Positions 1-8,433 of a stretch of 64,000 bases of DNA are shown here, piece after piece (the stretch's first letter is position 1; each line of letters begins with the position of its first letter). The position numbers were made by a program, and so were the translations under genes. The notes beneath the pieces were generated by a model. The model saw only the letters and a program-made list of their open reading frames with translations. It searched no databases and was not told the origin of the DNA. The stretch is from Shewanella marinintestina. GTDB lineage: Bacteria > Pseudomonadota > Gammaproteobacteria > Enterobacterales > Shewanellaceae. Location: NCBI RefSeq assembly GCF_023283845.1, contig NZ_JAKILC010000004.1:62001-126000 (forward strand), written 5' to 3'.

Positions 1-2
1 TC

Positions 3-200
<198 letters not shown>

Positions 201-224
201 TTTTATAGATAGTGTTCGTAATTA

Positions 225-258
225 AAACCAACAGCTTTTTGAGCTGTTGGTTTTTTTA
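225..258 (+). terminator. Intrinsic terminator after metF
   Basis: A perfect 11-bp stem (AACCAACAGCT / AGCTGTTGGTT) with a short loop is followed by a run of seven T. It lies 25 bp after the metF stop codon. Confidence 0.9.
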
Positions 259-378
259 TGCTTATTTGCCGTGCAAATAAAACTAAAGTCACGATATATA
301 AAGTTTACATTTAGTTGAGCCTATAGTGACTAGTTGATACGGTTGTTTGTGTTGAGGTTTTTTTGGACAGAGTAGATT

Positions 379-759
379 ATGGATAATCAATTAAAATGTT
401 TTATTATTTTTGTCACTGTAATAGGTCTTACAGCGTGCCAAGGAGTCAGGTTTAATACAAATTTGACACCTGATTACGTGGTGGATTCCTATGAAATCAG
501 CAAGGTCATCGAATACTCCGCAGAAGAAGTGTATAACTATGACTCTCAGATGCTTGGAGATGTAAGCGCGTCATACTGCCAAACACTTAATAGTCCAGCG
601 CCTTCTTATTCTAAAGTGGTTGGTGCTCTTAAGTATAAGGTGCAGCAACTTGGCGGTAATGGCGTTGTGATTATGGAGTGTTCAAAAGAGGACCCTTTCG
701 CATCATGCAAGGCGAGACTTGAGTGCAGAGCACTGGCTTATGAAGTTAATTTCTCCTAA
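379..759 (+). CDS. RcsF-like outer-membrane lipoprotein
   Basis: 126-aa lipoprotein with lipobox LTAC (lipidated Cys20). After the signal come Cys67, Cys101, Cys110 and Cys116. Spacings 9 and 6 between the last three equal those of E. coli RcsF (Cys109, 118, 124), and the 34-residue gap from the first is one short of RcsF's 35. The stretch LGDVSASYCQ aligns with RcsF LGEVSGDSCQ, and the end MECSKEDPFASCKARLECRA follows the same pattern. RcsF senses envelope stress and passes it to the Rcs phosphorelay; its fold is held by two nonconsecutive disulfides. No other Rcs gene is visible here, so the signalling role is inferred. The family assignment rests on my recall of the RcsF sequence. The ATG has only a weak ribosome site. 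Confidence 0.72.
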   Translation: MDNQLKCFIIFVTVIGLTACQGVRFNTNLTPDYVVDSYEISKVIEYSAEEVYNYDSQMLGDVSASYCQTLNSPAPSYSKVVGALKYKVQQLGGNGVVIMECSKEDPFASCKARLECRALAYEVNFS

Positions 760-827
760 ATTTATCTTATTCATGCTTATTTTTATGCTCAAGGTAATAG
801 TGCTATCTCAAAAAGTGAGGTCAAACA

Positions 828-1421
828 ATGAAACGCAAATTAATAATATTGGCTCTGCTGATATCTAGCGGGTCAACCTATGCCGCTATGCCGCCATCTG
901 CAGTATTGTGTGGCAGTTGTCATGGTCCACAAGGCCAAGGTGTCGAGCCTCTAGGACCTAGACTCGCTGGCCTCAGCTCTGACTATATTGCTCAGCAAGT
1001 GAAGCTTTTTCAAACGGGTAAACGACAAAATGTCACCATGGCGCCAATGGCTATGACACTGCAAGGACCAGCAATCAAAGAAGTTGCAGACTACTTTTCC
1101 ACGCAGGATGTTCCTGTTGTTACGCCGCATTTAAGAGGTGAGAAGGTCAGTTATACGGATCCGACAGAGCAGTTGGTATATCAAGGTGACTGGGAACGAA
1201 TGATCCCGGCTTGTGTGACTTGCCACGGCCCATCTGGTGTTGGTGTTGGTGATTTCCCTCGCTTAGCTGGTCAACAAGCGTCGTATATTAAAAACCAATT
1301 AATTGCCTGGCAACAAGGCACTAGAGGCGGTGATCAAGATGCTGTCATGGGCACTATTGCAGGCAAGTTGACCGCTGCTGAAATTGAAGCATTAGCACAG
1401 TACTTTTCGACTATAAAATAG
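828..1421 (+). CDS. Periplasmic dihaem cytochrome c (c4 type), probable TsdB electron partner
   Basis: 197 aa with a Sec signal peptide (about residues 1-19) and two cytochrome c folds in tandem, the c4 plan. Haem motifs are CGSCH (28-32) and CVTCH (129-133). Likely axial Met ligands are Met71 or Met74 in the first half and Met174 in the second. The gene ends 10 bp before a TsdA-like cytochrome, so the two are co-transcribed. In thiosulfate dehydrogenase systems a c4-like dihaem protein, TsdB, is often encoded beside or fused to TsdA and takes its electrons. That pairing is known for the family; the role here is inferred from context. Alone it would be called cytochrome c4/c553. Confidence 0.8.
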   Translation: MKRKLIILALLISSGSTYAAMPPSAVLCGSCHGPQGQGVEPLGPRLAGLSSDYIAQQVKLFQTGKRQNVTMAPMAMTLQGPAIKEVADYFSTQDVPVVTPHLRGEKVSYTDPTEQLVYQGDWERMIPACVTCHGPSGVGVGDFPRLAGQQASYIKNQLIAWQQGTRGGDQDAVMGTIAGKLTAAEIEALAQYFSTIK

Positions 1422-1431
1422 GGAGCTAACC

Positions 1432-2484
1432 ATGAAATTGACTCACATTAGTTTGCTGCTTATTGTTGCCAGTTTTACGTCTAAAGCTGAAACCTTGCCT
1501 GACAAACAAGCCGAGCTTGATGCCAGCGCGAAAAAAGAGGGGCAGACTTATTTGCAGCCTCGACCATTGAGCACTATTCCTGAGGGGGAATTTGGTGACA
1601 AAGTGCGTCGGGGATATCAATTGTTTGTTAACTCGCAGCAGATGCGAGATAAATACGTTGGCAATAATCTAAATTGTTCAAATTGCCATATGGATGCGGG
1701 CCGTAAAGCTAATGCCGCGCCATTATGGGCCGCCTATTTTGCCTACCCTGCGTATCGTAAGAAAAACGATAAAGTTAATAGTTATCAAGAGCGCCTTCAG
1801 GGCTGTTTTACCTATTCGATGAATGGTAAGCCGCCGGCGTCTGGTAGTGAAGAGCTCGTGGCTTTGTCTGCCTACTCTTATTGGCTGGGCATGAGTGGCT
1901 TAATGGACCAAGTCGGTGTTTCATGGCCCGTGCCAGCGCTTAGTGATGATGAGCTACTAAAAGGTGGTAAGCGTGATGACTTTGCTATGCCTGCGGCTGT
2001 GAAAGCGGCGATGACGCTAGAGCAGCGTGCTAAATTGCCGGGTAAAGCCTATCCTAAGATCCCTGAACCAGAGCAAGCTTACTCACCTGAGCGTGGTAAA
2101 GAGGTTTATCAAGCTCATTGTCAGTCTTGCCATAATGTAGATGGTCAAGGTTATGAAACTGCGGGAGTCTATTCTTTACCACCATTATGGGGACCTCAAA
2201 GCTTTAACTGGGGGGCAGGCATGCATAGAGTGAATACTGCTGCTTATTTCATTTATGAGAATATGCCTTTTGGTAAGAGCATTCAGTTAACTAATCAACA
2301 AGCTTGGGATGTGGCGGCTTATATTAATTCGCAAGAACGCCCACAAGACCCGCGTTTTAAAGGTGATATAACTAAGCTTAAACAGCAATACCATCAACAC
2401 CAAGGTTACTATGGTCAGAGTGTTGCTGGGCAGGCTGTTCTCGGTAGTAAGGCTTATCCAAATAATCCTAATAAAGCACAGTAA
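1432..2484 (+). CDS. tsdA: Dihaem cytochrome c, thiosulfate dehydrogenase / tetrathionate reductase (TsdA family)
   Basis: 350 aa, exported (signal about residues 1-19). Two haem sites are visible: CSNCH (82-86) and CQSCH (230-234). Between them the segment RLQGCFTYSMNGKPP (121-135) places Cys125 where TsdA enzymes carry the unusual distal cysteine ligand of the active-site haem, just before the typical SMNGK motif. Met264 or Met278 (ENMPFG) may ligate the second haem. TsdA interconverts thiosulfate and tetrathionate in the periplasm; some members act mainly as tetrathionate reductases in anaerobic respiration. The upstream c4-type gene supplies the probable partner. Direction of reaction cannot be read from sequence. 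A hairpin plus T-run follows the stop. Confidence 0.78.
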   Translation: MKLTHISLLLIVASFTSKAETLPDKQAELDASAKKEGQTYLQPRPLSTIPEGEFGDKVRRGYQLFVNSQQMRDKYVGNNLNCSNCHMDAGRKANAAPLWAAYFAYPAYRKKNDKVNSYQERLQGCFTYSMNGKPPASGSEELVALSAYSYWLGMSGLMDQVGVSWPVPALSDDELLKGGKRDDFAMPAAVKAAMTLEQRAKLPGKAYPKIPEPEQAYSPERGKEVYQAHCQSCHNVDGQGYETAGVYSLPPLWGPQSFNWGAGMHRVNTAAYFIYENMPFGKSIQLTNQQAWDVAAYINSQERPQDPRFKGDITKLKQQYHQHQGYYGQSVAGQAVLGSKAYPNNPNKAQ

Positions 2485-2510
2485 TCAATATTAATTGTTA
2501 GGGTGTATTT

Positions 2511-2541
2511 AAGGGCGCGTGATTACGCCCCTTTTTATTTT
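2511..2541 (+). terminator. Probable intrinsic terminator after tsdA
   Basis: GGGCG and CGCCC arms around an 8-base loop, followed by CTTTTTATTTTTT, 27 bp past the tsdA stop. Confidence 0.75.
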
Positions 2542-2591
2542 TTGATGACATTTTTAGTAAGAATAGTGATTGCTGCTGTGGGGAGAATGAA

Positions 2592-2915
2592 GTGCAACAT
2601 ACTCATAAAGCCAGTTGTTATTGTGGCGCTGTCCAATTAGCGTTGAGCTTACCCAAAGGCTTGGTTTAGTTACGTCGTTGTGATTGAACGATGTGCCGCA
2701 GAAGAGGTGCTGTGGTAGCCTTTGTATCACTTGAAGGTATTAAGTGTTAGAAAGGGGCGGATAAGCTTTCTCTCTACCAATTTAACACCTTAACGGCGAA
2801 GCATTGCTTTTGCCGAGCCTGCGAGATATATACGCACCATCAGGGGCGTTCCAATACAGAACAGTTTGCGATAAACGTAGCGTGTATTGAGGGGGTAACC
2901 ACCCCGCAGACCGTT
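2592..2915 (+). pseudogene. GFA-family (Mss4-like, zinc-binding) protein, degraded by three nonsense codons
   Basis: Frame 3 from the GTG at 2592 gives a recognisable GFA-family protein (glutathione-dependent formaldehyde-activating fold): HKASCYCGAVQLALSLPKGL, LRRCD-stop-TMCRRRGAVVA, GADKLSLYQFNTLTAKH, FAINVACIEG. It is interrupted without any frameshift by TAG at 2667, TGA at 2685 and TAG at 2748. The TGA sits exactly at the second Cys of the conserved RCDCSMCRR zinc motif. The usual C-terminal tail after the NVACLEG motif is missing; the same open frame instead runs into the CWC gene starting at 2934. The point mutations without indels suggest recent inactivation. Family match is from recall. 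Confidence 0.8.
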
Positions 2916-2933
2916 AAGAATTTGAGGTTGTCA

Positions 2934-3182
2934 ATGACGGATAAAACAAAGCTTTGCCCTTTATGCCAAGGATTTAATCTTTGTGGCGCGAGAGTCGGCA
3001 ATAGCATTGAACAGTGCTGGTGCAGTAAACAAACATTTCCAGATAAGCGCTTATTAGCACAAGTTTTGGAAAGCGATAAATTGGCTAAATTGAACGGAAC
3101 TACTTGTATTTGTGAGTCATGTCTAGTGTCGCTGCAGGCTGATATCACCGCGCAGCAGACTTTATATAAAAGAATCGACTAG
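2934..3182 (+). CDS. Small cysteine-rich CWC-family protein
   Basis: 82 aa from the ATG at 2934; an upstream in-frame TTG at 2922 would add four residues. It is cytoplasmic by lack of a signal. Cysteines are grouped as CPLCQGFNLC, then CWC, then CICESC, the layout of the Cys-rich CWC domain, which is presumably metal-binding. Function is unknown in the family. It lies directly after the GFA pseudogene and in the same frame, so its own translation signals may once have been coupled to that gene. No clear Shine-Dalgarno precedes the ATG. Confidence 0.65.
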   Translation: MTDKTKLCPLCQGFNLCGARVGNSIEQCWCSKQTFPDKRLLAQVLESDKLAKLNGTTCICESCLVSLQADITAQQTLYKRID

Positions 3183-3252
3183 CTCTCTAGACCAAGGCAG
3201 CTGATTCAGGCACTATCTGCGATCTTGTTATATCTTCAATGAGCCACCTACC

Positions 3253-4215
3253 ATGGATACGCTTACTCAGCGTGCCGAGTTCAAACTCGGATTTATCTTT
3301 ATTTCAGTTGCAGTACTTTTTTGGGGGCTATTACCCATCGCACTTAAACTATCGGGGATGTTTATCGATCCAGTTACCTTAACTTGGTTTCGATTTTTAG
3401 TCGCGTTAGTGGTGAGTTTTGCCATCCAATGCCTTAGTGGCAGCATTAAGCAGTTTAAAGACTTAGATAAAACGTCTTGGATTAAGTTGACCTTAGCAGG
3501 GATGTTTTTAATTTTTAACTATGTGTCTTTTGTTTATTCTTTGCAGTATTTAGCGCCCGGTTCTGCTCAGTTAAACTTTCAAACCGCGCCGTTCTTTTTA
3601 GCTTTCGGTGGCATGTTATTTTTTAAAGAAAAGCTTAATGCGATACAGCTAAGCTGCTTTGCGACGTTAGCGTTAGGTATGTTGATGTTCTTTCATCCTT
3701 ATCTAGGCTTTTCTGCTGGGCCCTCAGATGTATGGAAAGGTGTGTTGATTGTTCAGTTTTCCGTTTTATCTTGGGCAAGTTACGCGCTAATCCAAAAATC
3801 GATGATTAAACGATTGTCTCCAAATAACATTCTGCTGTTCATCTATTTGTTTGGTATTTTTGCCATGGCACCTTTTAGCGATTTGAGTCAGTTTGCCTCA
3901 ATGGATCAAAATGAGTGGGCTATTGCTATTTTTTGTGCGATTAATACCTTGATTGCGTATGGCTGCTTTGGTCAGTCAATGAAGTATTGGCCTACGGGAC
4001 AGGTAAGTGCGATGTTGGCATTGACTCCAGTGATTAGCTTTACCTTAACTGCGATTGTGGTGAGCTTGGGTTGGTGGAGCGACTTAATCAAAGGGGCGAT
4101 TATTGATCCGTTATCCTTTAGCGGAATTGTATTGATTATAGCGTCAGTAATTGTTGTGCAGTTATCGCCTATTTGGCAAAAGCATAGAGCGTTGAAACAA
4201 GCTACTGTGATTTAG
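3253..4215 (+). CDS. EamA/DMT-family membrane transporter
   Basis: 320 aa with about ten hydrophobic helices arranged as two EamA repeats (roughly residues 12-148 and 160-305), typical of 10-TM drug/metabolite transporters. Features include the FWGLLPIALK start of the first repeat and LNFQTAPFFLAFGGMLFFKEKL at the end of the first. Substrate cannot be inferred. It stands alone on its strand between the CWC gene and a bidirectional terminator shared with the Sel1 gene. Confidence 0.88.
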   Translation: MDTLTQRAEFKLGFIFISVAVLFWGLLPIALKLSGMFIDPVTLTWFRFLVALVVSFAIQCLSGSIKQFKDLDKTSWIKLTLAGMFLIFNYVSFVYSLQYLAPGSAQLNFQTAPFFLAFGGMLFFKEKLNAIQLSCFATLALGMLMFFHPYLGFSAGPSDVWKGVLIVQFSVLSWASYALIQKSMIKRLSPNNILLFIYLFGIFAMAPFSDLSQFASMDQNEWAIAIFCAINTLIAYGCFGQSMKYWPTGQVSAMLALTPVISFTLTAIVVSLGWWSDLIKGAIIDPLSFSGIVLIIASVIVVQLSPIWQKHRALKQATVI

Positions 4216-4236
4216 AGTTAGTGTGTTTGTATATAT

Positions 4237-4267
4237 AAAAAAGGAGCCGTTAGGCTCCTTTTTTATA
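4237..4267. terminator. Bidirectional terminator between EamA transporter and Sel1 gene
   Basis: AAAAAAGGAGCC-GTTA-GGCTCCTTTTTT forms a stem with A-run and T-run on both sides, between convergent genes. Confidence 0.92.
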
Positions 4268-4272
4268 GCGAG

Positions 4273-5106
4273 TTACTCTAGACGAAACTGTAAGGTTTCT
4301 AGTCCCCAATCAGATAAAAGTACATCGCGGATCCTATCGCTATCTTGCTCGGTACTGCATCCCCAAGACTTAGCACATGTCATACCTTTAATTTTCGAGC
4401 CTGTACCGCTAGAGGTATCAGGAATTGATTTATTCAGTCGAGCAATCTCTGCATCAAAATACTCGGTGTATTGTGGTGCAGTAATGGTGATGGTTTCCAT
4501 TTCATTGACTGGCGCAAGTGAGCCTGCACTAACCTTTGTCGCTTGTTGCTCATCGACTAGAGCATACAATATAGGTAGTGCGAGGTCTTCAGTATTCTCT
4601 GAAGCTTTGAGTTGATGGGCTAGTTGGATTGCTTGCTGGTTATTGAGGTTAAAAGCATTTGATAGCCATTTATCAGCTTGCGGAAGATTTTGAACGACAA
4701 AGCCGCCATTGAGATAGACTTTGCCTAATGCGAGTGATGCGGGAGAAAAATCTATCTTAGATGCTTTCTTAAGAAGTGAGATTCCTTTATCTATATCCTG
4801 AAAATCAGATTGTTGTAGATAGAGAATACCTGCTTTGTATTGTGCCGTTGTGACACCAAACTTAGCTGCCCGCCGAAACCATTTTAATGCCTGCTTAGTA
4901 TTTTTTTCCGTACCGTAACCGGCGTAATAAAGTTCACCTAAGGTCGCCATTGCTTCAGAATGGCCACGTTTTGTGAGTATTTTATACGCTTTAAAGTATT
5001 CAACACATTGAGACTCCATACACGGTTCTAACGTTGTAGAAGCTGATGCAAAGGTTGGTAAAGTGCTTGTCACGACAATAGACAAGGCTAGCAATAAGTT
5101 TCTCAT
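4273..5106 (-). CDS. Exported Sel1-repeat protein (paralogue 1)
   Basis: 277 aa with an N-terminal signal peptide ending near residue 22. Sel1-type TPR repeats span about residues 50-165, for example GHSEAMATLGELYYAGYGTE and KQALKWFRRAAKFGVTTAQY. A separate C-terminal region (about 203-277) carries METITITAP, then IPDTSSGTGSKI and TCAKSWGCS with two cysteines. The neighbouring gene is a clear tandem duplicate. Sel1 proteins act as protein-binding scaffolds; the partner is unknown. The METITITAP segment resembles a TonB box, an observation without proof of function. Confidence 0.82.
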   Translation of the reverse strand: MRNLLLALSIVVTSTLPTFASASTTLEPCMESQCVEYFKAYKILTKRGHSEAMATLGELYYAGYGTEKNTKQALKWFRRAAKFGVTTAQYKAGILYLQQSDFQDIDKGISLLKKASKIDFSPASLALGKVYLNGGFVVQNLPQADKWLSNAFNLNNQQAIQLAHQLKASENTEDLALPILYALVDEQQATKVSAGSLAPVNEMETITITAPQYTEYFDAEIARLNKSIPDTSSGTGSKIKGMTCAKSWGCSTEQDSDRIRDVLLSDWGLETLQFRLE

Positions 5107-5339
5107 TTGAACTCCATATCAAATTGGCTCCGTAAACAGCATCGTTCGACATTAATCAATCACTTATGTGGGTCATATAGTGAGCGTCTAATGCTATTAA
5201 TATTTTTTATCAGGAAAAGCTAATTAATGCAATTTGTACTTTTTCTGCAATATTTATCTCACCCAAGAGCTGACAAAGTGTCTGTGTTTCAATCGAGCAT
5301 ATGCATTGGTGTAGTCAACTAATCTTCCTAGTTATTGTA

Positions 5340-6164
5340 CTAAGGATAAAAAATAGCTGCTATTTTTCCCCAATCGCTAAATGAAAAGTCCCTTTGTTTT
5401 TGTTCATCATACTCGCCACTGCAACCCCACATGTCGGCACAAGTTCTGCCCGCAATTTTGCTGCCAGTGCCGCTAGAGGTATCGGGTATAGAGTTATTTA
5501 ATCGTGCGAGCTGTGTATTGAAATAGGCCGTTATATCCGGTGCTGTAACTTCTATGGTTTCCATTTCACCGGTCGGGAATTTGGTGGTACTTGTGTCCGT
5601 TTTAATTAATGAATTTTGATACATCTGAGTCAGTTGAGGAAGTTTACTTAGGCCATCAATTTCTATTAATTGTTGAATAAAGCCCTGAGTCCTAGGGTAC
5701 CCCTCAGTGAAAGCTTGGCTTAAGTATTTGTCCGCCAGTTCATGATCAGCTTCTGCAATAGAGCTACCGTAATAGATTTTCCCAAGCATATAAGAGGCTG
5801 CTGGAAAGCCCTTTTTTGCAGACTTCTCTAGGTAGTTAATCCCTTTATCGACATCCAAATATTCCGGCTCTCTTAAATAGATCACAGCAGCTTTGTATTG
5901 TGAACTTGCACTGCCGAATTTCGCTGCTCGGCGAAACCACTTCAAAGCTAATTTTGTATTTTGTGCAGTTCCATAACCTGCAAAATAGAGCTCTGCCAAC
6001 GTTGCCATTGCCTCTGAGTGTCCTCTGCGAGTATAGATTTTATAAGCATCAAAATATTCTTTACATTGTTTGGTTGCGCAAGGCTCTAATGAATTAGCTT
6101 GGCTTGATGGGGAGAGTAGTAATGTTAGTGATACTACAATGATCATAGTGAGTAATGTTTTCAT
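5340..6164 (-). CDS. Exported Sel1-repeat protein (paralogue 2)
   Basis: 274 aa, same plan as the downstream paralogue: signal peptide (about 1-23), a conserved LEPCxxxxCxEYFxAYKI entry, Sel1 repeats (for example GHSEAMATLAELYFAGYGTA), then METIEVTAP and the shared tail IPDTSSGTGSKI with TCADMWGCS. Repeat regions and tails are well conserved between the two, while the linker differs, as expected for an old tandem duplication under selection at both ends. The 233 bp between them leave room for a separate promoter. Function unknown. Confidence 0.82.
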   Translation of the reverse strand: MKTLLTMIIVVSLTLLLSPSSQANSLEPCATKQCKEYFDAYKIYTRRGHSEAMATLAELYFAGYGTAQNTKLALKWFRRAAKFGSASSQYKAAVIYLREPEYLDVDKGINYLEKSAKKGFPAASYMLGKIYYGSSIAEADHELADKYLSQAFTEGYPRTQGFIQQLIEIDGLSKLPQLTQMYQNSLIKTDTSTTKFPTGEMETIEVTAPDITAYFNTQLARLNNSIPDTSSGTGSKIAGRTCADMWGCSGEYDEQKQRDFSFSDWGKIAAIFYP

Positions 6165-6279
6165 AAACCTTTCCTTGGTTAAATAACAATCATTACTATA
6201 AGGGGAATAAATTTAATCATCTATCAGCCAAAAGAACTACGTTTTAGGCTTTATCACTATTTTCCAGATATGTTAATAA

Positions 6280-6309
6280 CAAAAAAGGAGCCACTAGGCT
6301 CCTTTTTAG
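6280..6309. terminator. Terminator downstream of deaD
   Basis: AAAAAAGGAGCC-ACTA-GGCTCCTTTTT stem, nearly identical in sequence to the one at 4237. The A-run on the plus strand gives a T-run for the minus-strand deaD transcript. Confidence 0.88.
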
Positions 6310-6345
6310 GTTTTGTTATGGAACTGCAGTTCCTAACATTAAGAC

Positions 6346-8205
6346 TTATTCAGCGTCTTTTGGACCTTTACGGTGCGGCTTTCTATCACCAGAAGGACGA
6401 CGATCACTACGCTCACCACTTGCTGGGCGACGGTCGTTACGTGGTCGACGTGGTGGACGGCTATCGCCACCAGAAGTATTAGCAAAAGTTTCGCCAGCAG
6501 CTTCACGGATGTTTAGTGGACGGCCACAAACACGTACTTTCTTAAGGTGCTGTAGAACTTCTTTTGGCATGCCATCTGGCAAGTCAATTGCGGTTACTTG
6601 GTCGAATAACTGGATTTGACCAATGTAACGGCTGTCGATGTTTGCTTCGTTAGCGACTGCACCAACGATGTTACCTACACCAACGCCATTGTCACGACCT
6701 ACATCGATGATGTAACGGCACATCTTAACGTCTGGATTATCCTTAAGAGAATCAGCAGCACCTAAGTTTGCAGGTGTTGGACGAGACTCACGACGTGGAC
6801 GGTCGCTGCGATCACGTGGGCCACGGTCGTTGCGATCATTACGGTCACGAGAGTTACGGTCATCACGGCTATCACGTTGACGTTCGTTCATTGCAGGTAA
6901 TTGCAGTGGACGATCTTTCTGAACTTGGTGCAGTAGTGCTGCAGCAAGCATATCAGTATCAACTTCTAGCTCTTGACAAAGAGTTGCCACAGCACCCTTC
7001 ATGAACTCAAGATCTTGAGAAATGATTTCAGCAACTTGCTCGCCTAGACGAGAAAGACGGCGTTCAGTCACTGTCTCTGGACTTGGTACGTCCATTGGTG
7101 AAATGCGGCTCTTAGTTGCACGTTCAATAGTGCGTAGCATACGCATTTCACGGTGTGTAACGAAAAGAATCGCCATACCTGAACGACCAGCACGACCTGT
7201 ACGGCCAATACGGTGAACATAAGCTTCAGTGTCATATGGGATATCGTAGTTAACTACGTGTCCAATACGCTCAACGTCAAGACCACGCGCCGCAACGTCA
7301 GTTGCGATGATGATGTCTAGTTGGCCACGCTTAAGTTGGTCAACTGCACGCTCACGCGCTTGCTGGTTCATATCACCGTGTAGTGGTGAAGACGCATAGC
7401 CACGAGCTTCTAACTTTTCAGCTAGTTCAACACAGCTGTTACGAGTACGAACGAAGATAATGATACCTTCAGTCTTCTCTACTTCTAGAACACGTACAAG
7501 TGCTTCTAGTTTGTTGTGCTGTGATACTTGAACAAAACGCTGCTCAATTGTTTCAACCGTTGTATGAGTCGCAGCGATGCTTACATGCTGTGGTTCATTT
7601 AGGTATTTGTTAGCAACACGCTTAATCTGCTCTGGCATCGTTGCAGAAAATAGTGCTAATTGGCGAGACTTAGGCGTGTGTTCTAGGATCCATTCGATAT
7701 CATCGATGAAGCCCATTTTCAACATTTCATCAGCTTCGTCCAAAACCATAGCTTTAAGCGTATCAAGCTTAAGTGTGCCACGACGCATATGGTCCATAAC
7801 ACGGCCTGGAGTACCAACGATGATTTGAGGACCACGACGCAATGCATTTAACTGCTGGTGCATGCTTTGTCCGCCGTAAATTGGCAGAACGTGTAGACCT
7901 TTCATGAATTTTGCGTAGCTACCAAACGCTTCAGCAACTTGAACTGCAAGTTCACGTGTTGGCGCTAGTACTAGGATTTGTGGAGCATTGGTAGTTGGAT
8001 CAATGCTGTTTAGTAGAGGTAGTGCAAAAGCACCAGTTTTACCTGTACCAGTTTGCGCTTGACCTAAAATATCTTTACCAGCCATTAGAGGCTCGATACT
8101 TGCTGCCTGAATTGGAGTTGGTTTTTCGTAACCTAACTCGTCAAGAGCACGCAACAAAGGCTCGGCAAGACCGAGTTCGCGGAAAGTTTTTTCATTGGAT
8201 GACAT
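6346..8205 (-). CDS. deaD: DEAD-box RNA helicase DeaD/CsdA
   Basis: 619 aa from the ATG at 8205, preceded by an AAGG ribosome site; ten further in-frame codons upstream lack one. Motifs in order: Q motif around TPIQAASI, Walker A AQTGTGKT, PTRELAVQ, DEAD in VLDEADEMLK, SAT, ARGLDVERI and HRIGRTGRAGR. The central C-terminal part has the DbpA-like RNA-binding domain (RYIIDVGRDNGVGVGNIVGA) and the tail is rich in Arg and Asp with a basic end. DeaD unwinds structured RNA and assists 50S ribosome assembly, mainly in the cold. Length is close to E. coli DeaD (629 aa). Upstream lies a palindromic operator-like site at 8333-8349. Confidence 0.96.
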   Translation of the reverse strand: MSSNEKTFRELGLAEPLLRALDELGYEKPTPIQAASIEPLMAGKDILGQAQTGTGKTGAFALPLLNSIDPTTNAPQILVLAPTRELAVQVAEAFGSYAKFMKGLHVLPIYGGQSMHQQLNALRRGPQIIVGTPGRVMDHMRRGTLKLDTLKAMVLDEADEMLKMGFIDDIEWILEHTPKSRQLALFSATMPEQIKRVANKYLNEPQHVSIAATHTTVETIEQRFVQVSQHNKLEALVRVLEVEKTEGIIIFVRTRNSCVELAEKLEARGYASSPLHGDMNQQARERAVDQLKRGQLDIIIATDVAARGLDVERIGHVVNYDIPYDTEAYVHRIGRTGRAGRSGMAILFVTHREMRMLRTIERATKSRISPMDVPSPETVTERRLSRLGEQVAEIISQDLEFMKGAVATLCQELEVDTDMLAAALLHQVQKDRPLQLPAMNERQRDSRDDRNSRDRNDRNDRGPRDRSDRPRRESRPTPANLGAADSLKDNPDVKMCRYIIDVGRDNGVGVGNIVGAVANEANIDSRYIGQIQLFDQVTAIDLPDGMPKEVLQHLKKVRVCGRPLNIREAAGETFANTSGGDSRPPRRPRNDRRPASGERSDRRPSGDRKPHRKGPKDAE

Positions 8206-8332
8206 GGGTTGTAGCCTTGTGGAATAGCAGAGCACAAAAGTATGTGCTTAAGTGTAATAGACAGAAAATCAACCCCGTGTCGACTTCCCGCACCGAAAAC
8301 GTATCAGTAAGCCGACTAGTATAGCAGCTTAC

Positions 8333-8349
8333 AATTGGTAATACCAATT
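8333..8349. promoter_or_regulatory. PdhR/FadR-type palindrome upstream of deaD
   Basis: AATTGGTAATACCAATT is a perfect 17-bp palindrome and matches the E. coli PdhR consensus AATTGGTnnnACCAATT. It lies 128-144 bp before the deaD start. GntR-family proteins bind such sites; which regulator acts here is unknown. Confidence 0.5.
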
Positions 8350-8433
8350 AATCCTCAAAATTACTTGAGTTTTAAAGCAAATAGCAGGCCAATTAAGGGC
8401 TTACGATGTTAAAAAAGTAAGTCATTGTTCACG

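Noticed and set aside
2685..2687. TGA at a conserved Cys position as a possible selenocysteine codon
   Set aside because: Two TAG codons interrupt the same frame, the C-terminus is lost, and I see no convincing selenocysteine insertion hairpin just after it. A pseudogene explains all three.
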